Source: Clostridium sp. CAG:273 (GTDB taxonomy: Bacteria > Bacillota > Clostridia > TANB77 > CAG-508). Taken from it: a stretch of 43,196 bases of DNA. The translations under genes were made by a program, and so were the position numbers. Below the pieces are notes generated by a model. The model was not told the DNA's origin, ran no database searches, and saw nothing but the letters and a program-made list of their open reading frames with translations. Where the stretch lies: contig FR901477.1 of NCBI GenBank assembly GCA_000438355.1, positions 144-43,339 on the forward strand, in the 5' to 3' direction. How positions within the stretch are numbered: the first letter of the stretch is position 1; every line of letters begins with the position of its first letter. Positions 1 through 7,399 of the stretch are shown piece after piece.

Positions 1-708
1 ATATTCATTTTTGAAAACCTCCATAAAATTGTTTTTATATTTTGGACCTATGTAACATTTTGTATCTTGGCTATTATTAAGATAAATAGTATTTGTTTTT
101 ATATCAATATTTGTTATTTTATCTGTATTGACGATATAAGATTTATGACAGCGCACAAAATTTTGAGGCAAGTTTGTTGAGACTTTAAGAAATGAACTAT
201 AAGAGTTGTAATCTCTAGTGTCTGTATGAAATATAATTTTCATGCCTTCTTTTTTTATATACTGTACAGTGTCTTGTTTTATAATTGTTTTATTATTATC
301 AAGTCTTATATATGTATGGCTGTTACCATGTATGTCTTCTATTAATCTTAAGATAGTATCTTCTAGTCTTTCTTTTGTAATAGGTTTTGGTAAGTAATCA
401 AAAGTTTTATACTTGTAAGCTACTAAGCCATATTCTAAGTGTGCCGTAGAAAATATAAGATAAATACTTTTATCTTTTTTTCTAATTTGTTCTGCAATGT
501 CTAATCCAGAGATATGAGATTTTAAGTCAATATCAAGAATAAGAACATTAGCAGAGTTTTCATCTAGATATTTTATTAATTCTTTAGGATTAGTTGTTTT
601 ATATGAAATACAAGCCTCAATATCATGTTTTGCGAAAATAGATTCTAAAATTTTGCTTAATCTATCTATGATAGTAGAATTGTCATCGCATAAAACAAAA
701 TTTAACAT
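1..708 (-). CDS. LytTR-family response regulator (AgrA-like), 3' end outside window
   Basis: The protein reads from an ATG at 708 leftwards and is still open at base 1, giving 236 residues without a stop. The N-terminal receiver domain (about 1-125) starts MLNFVLCDDN with an acidic pair at D8-D9. It has the likely phospho-acceptor D59 in LILDIDL, the conserved T in FSTAHLEYG and the K of DYLPKP. The C-terminal half (about 135-236) is a LytTR DNA-binding domain, with IKKEGMKIIFHT, FVRCHKSYIVN and a closing GPKYKNNF. This matches AgrA-type regulators of peptide quorum sensing. A cognate histidine kinase would be expected to the left, outside the window. The RBS GGAGGG lies at about 717-722. It is divergent from pdaA. 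Confidence 0.9.
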   Translation of the reverse strand, partial: MLNFVLCDDNSTIIDRLSKILESIFAKHDIEACISYKTTNPKELIKYLDENSANVLILDIDLKSHISGLDIAEQIRKKDKSIYLIFSTAHLEYGLVAYKYKTFDYLPKPITKERLEDTILRLIEDIHGNSHTYIRLDNNKTIIKQDTVQYIKKEGMKIIFHTDTRDYNSYSSFLKVSTNLPQNFVRCHKSYIVNTDKITNIDIKTNTIYLNNSQDTKCYIGPKYKNNFMEVFKNEY

Positions 709-1127
709 AAATTTTACCCTCCGTTTAATATAACAAAAAAATATAAAAATAGGCACAAAAAAATATACAAGAAAATACAAGAAAATAATTTCCAATAATA
801 TCCAGTAACTATTTAACTATAATCTAAAATTTTAAACTTGTCAAGGAAATTAACGAAATAAATACAAAAAAATGTCGAAACGTGACAAGTACTGAAAAAT
901 AAAGAAATATTAATCTCAAAATAATTAAAGAAAGTAAAATATTTATAATTTTTTTTGTAATTTTTTTAATAATTTTTTTATTATTGCACTTTTGAAATGT
1001 TTTTTAAGTGCAATAAACTTAAAGGTAAAATTTTACAAAAAATAGCGGTTAAATTTTTCCTATAATGGTTATTTTTCTGTTTTTACTTTCATAAACTTAA
1101 ACAAAAAGTTAAAAGTAGGAGGTTATA
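709..1127. other. Divergent intergenic region: tandem repeats and an 11-bp inverted repeat
   Basis: No gene is visible in these 419 bases between the LytTR regulator and pdaA. Two perfect tandem copies of TACAAGAAAA occupy 766-785. They are followed by a second 10-bp-period pair, TCCAATAA/TCCAGTAA, near 791-808. An 11-bp perfect inverted repeat (TTATTGCACTT at 981-991, AAGTGCAATAA at 1006-1016) has a 14-nt loop and no T-tract, so it looks more like an operator than a terminator. A TATAAT at 1061-1066 could be the pdaA -10 box, but I see no convincing -35 box. Confidence 0.4.
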
Positions 1128-1940
1128 ATGAAACAAAAAAATATAAGACTTTTTATAATGTTTGCTACATGTTTTATATTTGTTTTTACTATTGCAGTTG
1201 TAAATGAAAATAAAATACAAGTAATAGAAACAAGTTCAGCACTTTCTCTTAGTAATGAAAAAATAGGTTGGGGAATAAAGAGAAACAATAACCACGAACA
1301 ACCGGATTTAGGAGTAAAAAATAAAACGATAATAGATAAATATAATGGTATAGCTATGGGAAATAAAGAAAAGCCATATGTTTATTTAACATTTGATGGT
1401 GGATATGAGGCAGGTTATACTGAAAAAATATTAGAAGTACTAAAACAAAATGATGTAAAAGCTACTTTTTTTATAACAGGTCACTATTTAAATACACAAC
1501 CAGATTTAGTTAAGAAAATGATAGACGAAGGGCATATTGTGGGAAACCATACTGTAAACCATAAAAGTATGCCAGATATAGATAATAATACAATAAAAAA
1601 GGAAGTAATGGATTTACATACAGCAGTATATGAAAAATTTGGATATGAAATGAAATATGTAAGGCCACCAAAAGGAGAATATAGTGAAAGAACAATAGAC
1701 TGTACAAATAGTTTAGGATATAAAACAGTAATGTGGTCTTTTGCATATGATGACTGGGACGAAAATAAACAAGGAAAAGAAGAATATGGTAAAAAGAAAA
1801 TATTAGATAATATACACAATGGAGAGATTATGTTGTTACATTCAACATCTAAAGATAATAGTAATATTTTAGATTATTGTATAAAAGAAATTAAGAATAT
1901 GGGGTATGAATTTAAAAGTTTAGACGAATTTGAAGAATAG
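1128..1940 (+). CDS. pdaA: PdaA-like polysaccharide deacetylase (spore cortex)
   Basis: This 270-aa protein has an N-terminal membrane anchor or signal (about 7-26) and a NodB/CE4 polysaccharide deacetylase domain from about 85. Motif 1 is LTFDGGYE (D90), with G in place of the second D of the usual TFDDG, as in PdaA-type enzymes (FDNGYE). The metal-binding histidines are in NHTVNH (H141, H145). RPPKGEY lies near 179-185 and the last motif is LLHS (H238). PdaA de-N-acetylates N-acetylmuramic acid to make muramic delta-lactam in spore cortex. The start has a normal RBS (AGGAGG, then 5 nt). The family is certain; the PdaA subfamily is inferred from the variant motif 1 and the neighbouring yqfC and yqfD. 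Confidence 0.9.
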   Translation: MKQKNIRLFIMFATCFIFVFTIAVVNENKIQVIETSSALSLSNEKIGWGIKRNNNHEQPDLGVKNKTIIDKYNGIAMGNKEKPYVYLTFDGGYEAGYTEKILEVLKQNDVKATFFITGHYLNTQPDLVKKMIDEGHIVGNHTVNHKSMPDIDNNTIKKEVMDLHTAVYEKFGYEMKYVRPPKGEYSERTIDCTNSLGYKTVMWSFAYDDWDENKQGKEEYGKKKILDNIHNGEIMLLHSTSKDNSNILDYCIKEIKNMGYEFKSLDEFEE

Positions 1941-1949
1941 AAGTATAGA

Positions 1950-1985
1950 AGGTTTATAGGCATCCTTTTAAAAACCTAAATATAT
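1950..1985 (+). promoter_or_regulatory. Structured leader block, copy A (shared with 6086-6119)
   Basis: It begins 10 nt after the pdaA stop. It holds GGTTTATAGG (1951-1960) and AAAACCTAAATAT (1971-1983), both identical to the block before yerB. An outer stem AGGTTT/AAACCT and an inner AGG-cat-CCT stem can form. It ends 8 nt before the distal SD of yqfC. It could be an RNA leader. It could also be a promoter, because TTTATA and TAAATA are 23-24 nt apart in every copy. Confidence 0.45.
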
Positions 1986-1991
1986 TAATTT

Positions 1992-2044
1992 AAGGAGCAT
2001 TGAGGTATTTAAAATATAAATGCTTCATATAAATTTGTTATATG
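1992..2044 (+). promoter_or_regulatory. Split ribosome site of yqfC: SD - hairpin - ATG
   Basis: AAGGAG lies at 1992-1997, 44 nt before the ATG at 2042, and there is no SD closer to it. Bases 2001-2011 pair with 2017-2027 (11 bp, including two G-U pairs) around an AAATA loop. Another 14 nt lead to the start codon. Competing structures exist: GGAGCATT can pair with AATGCTTC, and CATATAA with TTATATG over the start codon. A 12-codon open frame from ATG 2020 overlaps the yqfC start, so coupling to that frame is an alternative. This is the least clear of the five cases. Confidence 0.45.
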
Positions 2045-2341
2045 AAAAGAAATAAGAAAAAAGGCGTAAGTAAATTAGATAGATTATTAGAATTGCCAGA
2101 TGAATTAATTTCTAATGAGCCTAAAATAACAATAATGGCATTTAACAAGTGCTTAATAGAAAATTATAAATCTATTTTAGAATATCAAGAGTTTTACATT
2201 AGACTAAGTACTTATATAGGAATTATAAATATAAATGGTTTTAATATGCAATTAAATGAAATGACAAATGATGATTTATTAATAGAAGGAAAAATTGAGA
2301 GTATAGATTTTGAGAGTACAATAGAAAACAAGGAGGAATAA
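2042..2341 (+). CDS. yqfC: Sporulation protein YqfC
   Basis: This 99-aa protein has the YqfC layout: a basic N-terminus, then LELPDELISNEPKITI, then a short beta-rich body (LIENYKSILEY, IRLSTYIGIININGFNMQL) and a C-terminal LLIEGKIESIDF. YqfC is a small protein of the sigma-E mother-cell regulon in Bacillus, always next to yqfD; its biochemical role is unknown. The order yqfC-yqfD and the 2-nt gap to yqfD support the call. The start codon is unusual in having its SD 44 nt upstream across a predicted hairpin. Confidence 0.85.
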   Translation: MKRNKKKGVSKLDRLLELPDELISNEPKITIMAFNKCLIENYKSILEYQEFYIRLSTYIGIININGFNMQLNEMTNDDLLIEGKIESIDFESTIENKEE

Positions 2342-2343
2342 CT

Positions 2344-3528
2344 TTGCGTTTTAAGATATTACTTGCTTATATTTTTGGATATTTAGAGATAAAAGTAGAA
2401 GGATATTTTATAGAAAAATTTATAAATAATTGCTTAAAAAGTAATATTTTTTTATGGAATATAAAAAGAAAAAGAACTACTATAATGACATGTAATATAG
2501 GAGTAAAAGATTTTAAAAATATAAGAAAAATATTAAAGCAAACAAAATGTAGAATAAAAATAGAAAAGAAAAAAGGTCTACCATTTACATTTAATAAATA
2601 TAGAAAAAGAAAAATTTTTGCTTTGTTAATATTTATAATTTTAATAATAATTGCAATATTATCAAATTTTGTATGGAATATACAAATAGAAGGAACAGAA
2701 AAAATAAGTAAAGATGAATTAATACAAACTTTAAAAGAAGAAGGATTATCTATAGGTAAGTTTAAACCAGGAATAGAAACTAGAGAAATTATAAATAAAG
2801 TAAGATTAGATAGAGATGATATAGCGTGGATTGGAATTGAAATTACTGGAACAAATGCAATTGTTAAAGTGGTGGAAGCCGAGGAAAAGCCAGAAATTGT
2901 AGATGAAGATGAGTATTGTAATATTGTTGCAACAAAAGATGGAGTTGTAACTAAGATAATGGCGCAAAATGGTACACCCCTAGTAAAAAATGGAGATTTA
3001 ATAAAAAAAGGTACAGTGCTAATAGGTGGATGGCTTGAGGGAAAATATACAGGAACTCGTTATGTGCATTCAAATGGGCAAGTTGAGGCAAAAGTTTGGT
3101 ATACACAAAAAGAAAGAGTATATTTAAAAGAGACTAAAAAGGAAGATACAGGAGAGGCCCAAAATAAATATTCCGTAAATATAAATAATTTTATAATAAA
3201 TTTTAATAAAAGGGTTTCAAAATTCGAAAATTATGATACAATAGAAGAGGCTAAAAAAATAAAGTTATTTTCTAATTTTTACTTACCAATAGAATTAGTA
3301 AAAACTACTTATAAAGAGTACAAAGTTGTAGAAATAGTACATACTTTAGAAGAAGCTAAAACAATTGGTATTGAAAGGGCAAAAGACAAATTAAATGCGC
3401 AAATAGAAAATACTAGCAATATAACCGATGAACAAATTAACATAAAAGAAGGAACAAATTTTATTGATGTAGAAGTTGTTTACGAAGTAAAAGAAAATAT
3501 AGGGACAAAAGAAAAAATAGTATTTTGA
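2344..3528 (+). CDS. yqfD: Sporulation protein YqfD
   Basis: This 394-aa membrane-anchored protein starts at TTG, with AGGAGG at 2332-2337 overlapping the end of yqfC, so the two are translationally linked. A cytoplasmic segment (about 1-90) comes first. One strong transmembrane helix follows (about 91-112, FALLIFIILIIIAIL). After that comes the YqfD domain, with WNIQIEGTEKISKDEL, DIAWIGIEITGT and a later GDLIKKGTVLIGG. It is a conserved sporulation protein of the SpoIV/YqfD family, expected at the forespore-mother cell boundary. The molecular activity is not established. Confidence 0.88.
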   Translation: MRFKILLAYIFGYLEIKVEGYFIEKFINNCLKSNIFLWNIKRKRTTIMTCNIGVKDFKNIRKILKQTKCRIKIEKKKGLPFTFNKYRKRKIFALLIFIILIIIAILSNFVWNIQIEGTEKISKDELIQTLKEEGLSIGKFKPGIETREIINKVRLDRDDIAWIGIEITGTNAIVKVVEAEEKPEIVDEDEYCNIVATKDGVVTKIMAQNGTPLVKNGDLIKKGTVLIGGWLEGKYTGTRYVHSNGQVEAKVWYTQKERVYLKETKKEDTGEAQNKYSVNINNFIINFNKRVSKFENYDTIEEAKKIKLFSNFYLPIELVKTTYKEYKVVEIVHTLEEAKTIGIERAKDKLNAQIENTSNITDEQINIKEGTNFIDVEVVYEVKENIGTKEKIVF

Positions 3529-3542
3529 AAGGAAGAGTGCAT

Positions 3543-4766
3543 ATGGAAGAAAGAAGTTTAAGAGTATACAATTCAGAGAGAACATTTTTTAATAAAATAG
3601 CAAATGGTTTAACAAAAATGTTAATACCAACTAAAATTGGAATTAATGGTTTCTTAATAACCATAAAAAGAACTAATATTTTAAAAGCATACGAAGAAGT
3701 AAAGAAAAATGTAGACATAGAAGATGATGAAAAGAAGGAAATGTTAGACAAAAAATATGAAGATATGTATGCTTTATACTTAGAAGCTATAGATAAATAC
3801 ATAATGGATTCAATTTATAAAAAGGTGAAAACAGATACTGCAAGTGATTTTGAAAAAAATGCCTTATCAAATTATTATAATATAATTCAATTAAAAGATA
3901 ATGATTATACAGAATTTAAGTATAGAAAACAAATATATTTATTAGGATTAGACTACGATAATATAGAGTCACATGGAAAACCTCAAGCAATAGAAAGGTA
4001 CAGAAATTTCTATGGAAGTGAAATGGAAACTCTATATAAAGGACTTTTAAAACATTACTCTATAAAATTGTCAGACAATTTAACAGCAGGAGATAGAGAT
4101 ACAGTTTATAATAAAATATTTAATACATTAGCAGATTATGTAGAAAATATTTTACCAATAAAAATGCAAGAAGATGGAGAAAAATATAAAGAAGTTGTAG
4201 AAGAATATAATAACTTTGACAAATTTACAATAGGAAAACTAGACCAAAATGATGTAATAGAGAAAAATTTAATTTTGATTGGAATTAGTAGAAAGTTGTT
4301 TACACACAGCCTACCACTAGTTGTAGCAGAAAGTTGTTATATCAAATTACTTAAAGATGCAAGAAATTTAATAGTAGATACAAAAATTTTGAGAAAAAAG
4401 GAAAAAGCATATTCTTTATTAATTAATATAATAGAAGAATACAATTTAAGAGTATTACTAACTAAAATTTATTGGGACAAGCCAGATCAAAGAGAGGAAT
4501 ATAAAGAATTTTCTAAAAAATATAGAGAGGTAGAAAAGTTAAGTATTATAAATAAAGAAGAATATTTAAGACAAAAACAAATATTATTCTTAAAAGCAGA
4601 TTTAAAGAAAGTATACCAAAATGAAAACCGTTATTATAAAATTATAAAGTTTTATAAAGATAAGCTTGTAGAACTAGGTGCAATGAGAAAATTAAAAAAT
4701 GGTTGTATATCTTATGGTTACTATATAAAAGTTGACAAAAAGTTAAAAAAAGTTGTTAACAAATAG
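3543..4766 (+). CDS. Uncharacterised 407-aa protein at the position of phoH/pgpH
   Basis: I do not recognise this protein. ATG 3543 is preferred because GAAAGGAAGAG precedes it; the in-frame TTG at 3525 overlaps the yqfD stop and has no SD. It is charged and mostly alpha-helical, with Lys/Glu/Tyr-rich stretches and no clear signal peptide, transmembrane helix or cysteine motif. Recognisable stretches are LIPTKIGINGFLITIKRTN near the N-terminus, a central LPLVVAESCYIKLLKDARN, and a C-terminal KLVELGAMRKLKNGCISYG. In Bacillus and many Clostridia phoH and pgpH lie between yqfD and ybeY; neither is here and this gene fills the gap. An RNA or nucleotide role is only a guess from position. Confidence 0.75.
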   Translation: MEERSLRVYNSERTFFNKIANGLTKMLIPTKIGINGFLITIKRTNILKAYEEVKKNVDIEDDEKKEMLDKKYEDMYALYLEAIDKYIMDSIYKKVKTDTASDFEKNALSNYYNIIQLKDNDYTEFKYRKQIYLLGLDYDNIESHGKPQAIERYRNFYGSEMETLYKGLLKHYSIKLSDNLTAGDRDTVYNKIFNTLADYVENILPIKMQEDGEKYKEVVEEYNNFDKFTIGKLDQNDVIEKNLILIGISRKLFTHSLPLVVAESCYIKLLKDARNLIVDTKILRKKEKAYSLLINIIEEYNLRVLLTKIYWDKPDQREEYKEFSKKYREVEKLSIINKEEYLRQKQILFLKADLKKVYQNENRYYKIIKFYKDKLVELGAMRKLKNGCISYGYYIKVDKKLKKVVNK

Positions 4767-4774
4767 GAGGACTT

Positions 4775-5269
4775 ATGAAAATTACATCAGAAATAACTCT
4801 TAAAGGAGTAGATAAAAAAGATAGCCACGAAGACCTAATAGATAGAGTTGTAGAAAAATGTTTTGAAATAGAAAATTTAGATTCAGATAAAGTTTATGTT
4901 GCAATTACATTAACAACTCCTGAAAATATAAGAGAAATAAATAAAGAATTTAGGAACATAGATAAGGAAACAGATGTGCTATCTTTTCCTATTTTTGAAA
5001 AAAAAGACATAGATATGCTTAGAAAAAATGATGAAGTTGTAGATAAAAATATGCCACAAGATGTTCTAGGAGATATTATAATATCTGTAAAAAAAGTAGA
5101 AGAACAAGCAGAAGAATATGGACATAGTATTGAAAGAGAACTTGCATATATGATAGTACATGGTTTTTATCATTTAATGGGATATGACCATATGAATGAT
5201 GAAGATAAAAAAGCTATGAGAGAGAAAGAGGAAAAAGTTTTAGAAAGTTTAGATATAGTTAGAGAATAA
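4775..5269 (+). CDS. ybeY: Endoribonuclease YbeY (16S rRNA maturation)
   Basis: This 164-aa protein is of normal length for the family. It carries the zinc-binding signature HGFYHLMGYDH at 129-139 (H129, H133, H139). It also has TDVLSFP (67-72) and DVLGDIIIS (97-105), all diagnostic for YbeY/UPF0054. YbeY is a single-strand-specific metallo-endoribonuclease involved in 16S rRNA 3'-end maturation and ribosome quality control. The RBS AGGAGG lies 5 nt before the ATG, and the gene follows the 407-aa gene by 8 nt, so the two are co-transcribed. Confidence 0.96.
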   Translation: MKITSEITLKGVDKKDSHEDLIDRVVEKCFEIENLDSDKVYVAITLTTPENIREINKEFRNIDKETDVLSFPIFEKKDIDMLRKNDEVVDKNMPQDVLGDIIISVKKVEEQAEEYGHSIERELAYMIVHGFYHLMGYDHMNDEDKKAMREKEEKVLESLDIVRE

Positions 5270-5286
5270 AGGGATGATAAATTGTT

Positions 5287-6081
5287 ATGAAAAAAGACAA
5301 TAATGGGGAAAAAGAAACTAAAAAAAACTCAAAAGAAACAAAAGTTAACTCAGATAAAAGAATAAAAAACAGTGGATTTATAGATGCTTGGAAAAACGCT
5401 ATAAACGGTATTATTTATGCAACAACTACACAAAGCAATATTAAAAAACAACTTATTATTGCTGTTGTAGTTGTTGTTATTAGTTTATTTTTTAATTTAT
5501 CTAAAGCAGAATTTTTATGCTTTTTATTTACAATAATATTAATTTTATTTGCAGAAATGACTAATACAGCAATAGAAACAGTTGTTGACTTATGTACAGA
5601 AGTATATCATCCAAAAGCTAAAATTGCTAAAGATGTAGCAGCAGGAGGAGTAGTAGTAACAACTATAAATGCTGTTATTGTAGCTTATTTCTTATTTTTT
5701 GATAAGCTAAGCGAAATGGGAATTGCATTTTTACAAAATATAGCTACATCACCACAACATTTGGCTTTTTCTGTAATAATTATAGTAATTATAGCAGCTT
5801 TGGCATTAATAGCATTTTCTAAAACAAACAAGCATAAAATATTTAATGATAAATTTATTCCAAGTGGTCATGCAACAATAGCTTTTGCAGCAAACACTAT
5901 TATATGGATTTCTACACAAAATCCAGTAATATTAATTTTATCACTTGTAATGGCTATATTAATTGCAGAAAGTAGAATTCAAGCGAAAGAGCATAGGCTT
6001 TCTGAGGTGATTTTTAGTGCTTGTTTGGGAACTATTTTAGTACTAGTTTTATATGGAATAGCTAGATTATTTATAGCATAG
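5287..6081 (+). CDS. dgkA: Fusion of DgkA-type lipid kinase and PAP2 phosphatase
   Basis: This 264-aa protein combines two lipid-phosphate domains. After a Lys-rich tail (1-28), residues about 30-138 form a DgkA domain with three membrane helices and FAEMTNTAIETVVD (E90, E97, D101) and AKIAKDVAAGGV. In Gram-positives such kinases usually phosphorylate undecaprenol. Residues about 145-264 form a PAP2 domain with PSGHA (192-196) and SR-x5-H (S229-R230, H236), the usual final D being E240. The first PAP2 motif (K-x6-RP) is not recognisable, so phosphatase activity is uncertain. The natural inference is a role in the undecaprenol/undecaprenyl-phosphate cycle. It follows ybeY, as dgkA does in Bacillus. 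Confidence 0.88.
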   Translation: MKKDNNGEKETKKNSKETKVNSDKRIKNSGFIDAWKNAINGIIYATTTQSNIKKQLIIAVVVVVISLFFNLSKAEFLCFLFTIILILFAEMTNTAIETVVDLCTEVYHPKAKIAKDVAAGGVVVTTINAVIVAYFLFFDKLSEMGIAFLQNIATSPQHLAFSVIIIVIIAALALIAFSKTNKHKIFNDKFIPSGHATIAFAANTIIWISTQNPVILILSLVMAILIAESRIQAKEHRLSEVIFSACLGTILVLVLYGIARLFIA

Positions 6082-6085
6082 AAAA

Positions 6086-6119
6086 TGGTTTATAGGTTAC
6101 CACATAAAACCTAAATATG
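6086..6119 (+). promoter_or_regulatory. Structured leader block, copy B (shared with 1950-1985)
   Basis: It begins 5 nt after the dgkA stop. GGTTTATAGG (6087-6096) and AAAACCTAAATAT (6106-6118) match copy A exactly, while the bases between differ. The inner stem survives the change: AGG-cat-CCT in A becomes GG-tta-CC here. The SD of yerB follows 7 nt later. Its function is unknown. Confidence 0.45.
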
Positions 6120-6125
6120 TTATAC

Positions 6126-6167
6126 AAGGAGAAGTATAATAATTTTATTATACGGTAAATAAGTATG
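6126..6167 (+). promoter_or_regulatory. Split ribosome site of yerB: SD - hairpin - ATG
   Basis: AAGGAG at 6126-6131 is 33 nt from the ATG at 6165, which has no nearer SD. Two bases after the SD, GTATAATAA (6134-6142) pairs perfectly with TTATTATAC (6145-6153). Eleven bases then lead to ATG. No ATG, GTG or TTG lies between SD and start, so an upstream mini-ORF cannot explain the SD. Confidence 0.6.
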
Positions 6168-7214
6168 AAAATTAAAAGTCAAAAAGGTGGAGTGAAAGTT
6201 TTAGTAGGAATTTTAATAGTTTTAATACTTGCAGCAGGGGCTCTTTTAGCAGTAAAGTATTTAAAAGGAGATAAAACACAAGTAACTGCTAATGAAAATG
6301 TAGATGGAATGGAAGCAAATAAAGTAGAAGAAAAAAAGCCAGTTACTTTTTCTGGTAAAGATAGACCATTTGCAATAATGATAGACAACCACAAAAGTGC
6401 AATGCCACAAGCAAATTTATCAGAAGCAGAACTAGTTTATGAAATAATAGTAGAATATGGTGAAACTAGATTAATGGCAATATATAAAGGAGACAATTTA
6501 GATAAAATAGGTCCAATAAGAAGTGCTAGGCACTATTTTGTAGATTATGCATTAGAAAATGATGCTATTTATGTTCACTTTGGTGAAAGCCCACAGGCAG
6601 AAGAGGCAATAGATAAATATTTTGTTCCAGATATAAACGGAATAAATGAAAGTGAGAAATATTTTAGAAGAACAAATAGTAGATATGCTCCACATAATGT
6701 TGTAACAGATACAAAAAGTTTGTTAGACATATCTAATAAAAAAGGTTATAGAACAACATCGGATGAAGATAGTGTATTAAATTATGTTTTGGATGAAGTA
6801 AATTTAGATAATGGTCAAAGTGCTGTAAATATAACTATTCCATATTCAATTTATAATACAGTAAAATATAAATATGATAGTGAAAACAAAAATTATATTA
6901 GATATTCAAGAGACGAAAAACAAGTAGATTGGGATACTAAAGAACCAGTAACTGTAAAAAATATAATAATAGCCAAAGTAAAAAATAAAACTTTAAGTGA
7001 TGGTTCAGAAAAAGATAGACAAACAATAGATAATATAGGTATATTGGAAGGATATTATATTACAAATGGAAAAGCAATTCCTATAACTTGTGAAAAAGAA
7101 TCTGTTACTTCAAAAACTGTATATAAAGACTTAGAAGGAAATGAAATAAAAGTAAATGATGGAAATACATTTATACAAATGTGCCCAAGTGATGCAAAAC
7201 TAGCAATAGAGTAG
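6165..7214 (+). CDS. DUF3048 (YerB-like) membrane-anchored protein
   Basis: This 349-aa protein has a short basic N-terminus, one transmembrane helix (about 11-33, VLVGILIVLILAAGALLAV) and a large outside domain. DUF3048 features are FAIMIDNHKSAMPQ, LVYEIIVEYGETRLMAIY and KIGPIRSARHYFVDYA, then a C-terminal part with GILEGYYI and DGNTFIQM. B. subtilis YerB, a lipoprotein, belongs to this family; here I see no lipobox, so a transmembrane anchor is more likely. The function is unknown; a cell-envelope role is inferred. A 12-bp palindrome (7243-7267) follows the gene. Confidence 0.85.
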   Translation: MKIKSQKGGVKVLVGILIVLILAAGALLAVKYLKGDKTQVTANENVDGMEANKVEEKKPVTFSGKDRPFAIMIDNHKSAMPQANLSEAELVYEIIVEYGETRLMAIYKGDNLDKIGPIRSARHYFVDYALENDAIYVHFGESPQAEEAIDKYFVPDINGINESEKYFRRTNSRYAPHNVVTDTKSLLDISNKKGYRTTSDEDSVLNYVLDEVNLDNGQSAVNITIPYSIYNTVKYKYDSENKNYIRYSRDEKQVDWDTKEPVTVKNIIIAKVKNKTLSDGSEKDRQTIDNIGILEGYYITNGKAIPITCEKESVTSKTVYKDLEGNEIKVNDGNTFIQMCPSDAKLAIE

Positions 7215-7242
7215 AAATACATATAAAGTGATATTTGCTGAA

Positions 7243-7267
7243 AATAATAAACTTTAAGTTTATTATT
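7243..7267 (+). terminator. Possible terminator after yerB
   Basis: AATAATAAACTT pairs perfectly with AAGTTTATTATT across a single central T. It is 28 nt past the stop codon. There is no T-run after it, so it may be an attenuator or RNA 3' end rather than a strong intrinsic terminator. Confidence 0.4.
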
Positions 7268-7298
7268 AGTGATTATAAATTTAGAATAATTATATAAA

Positions 7299-7331
7299 AG
7301 TTTATATGCATAGCATTGTTAAAGTAAATAA
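7299..7331 (+). promoter_or_regulatory. Weaker third version of the structured leader block, before hndA
   Basis: AGTTTATATGCATAGCATTG followed by TTAAAGTAAATA resembles copies A and B (GTTTATA ... AAA..TAAATA). Here the inner stem is ATGC-ata-GCAT, and TTTA pairs with TAAA outside it. TTTATA and TAAATA are 24 nt apart, as in copy A. The sequence similarity alone is modest. Confidence 0.3.
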
Positions 7332-7338
7332 TATAATG

Positions 7339-7399
7339 AAAGGAGATATGATGTATTTATTTATTAAAGTAAGTAGATACATCATAAAAAATATATATG
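7339..7399 (+). promoter_or_regulatory. Split ribosome site of hndA: SD - long hairpin - ATG
   Basis: AAAGGAG at 7339-7345 is 51 nt from ATG 7397. Bases 7347-7364 pair with 7369-7386: 18 bp, with three G-U pairs (57-76, 60-73, 64-69 in the 73xx numbering) and a TAAA loop. The outer ten pairs are perfect Watson-Crick. Ten AT-only bases then reach ATG. A frame from ATG 7351 (stop TGA at 7411-7413) overlaps the hndA start, so translational coupling is an alternative here. Confidence 0.6.

Noticed and set aside
3525..3542. TTG start for the 407-aa gene
   Set aside because: It overlaps the yqfD stop and has no SD, whereas ATG 3543 has GAAAGGAAGAG upstream.
7314..7331. Rex (NADH-sensing repressor) site before hndA
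   Set aside because: Only one half-site (TTGTTAAA) is present; the inverted partner is missing.
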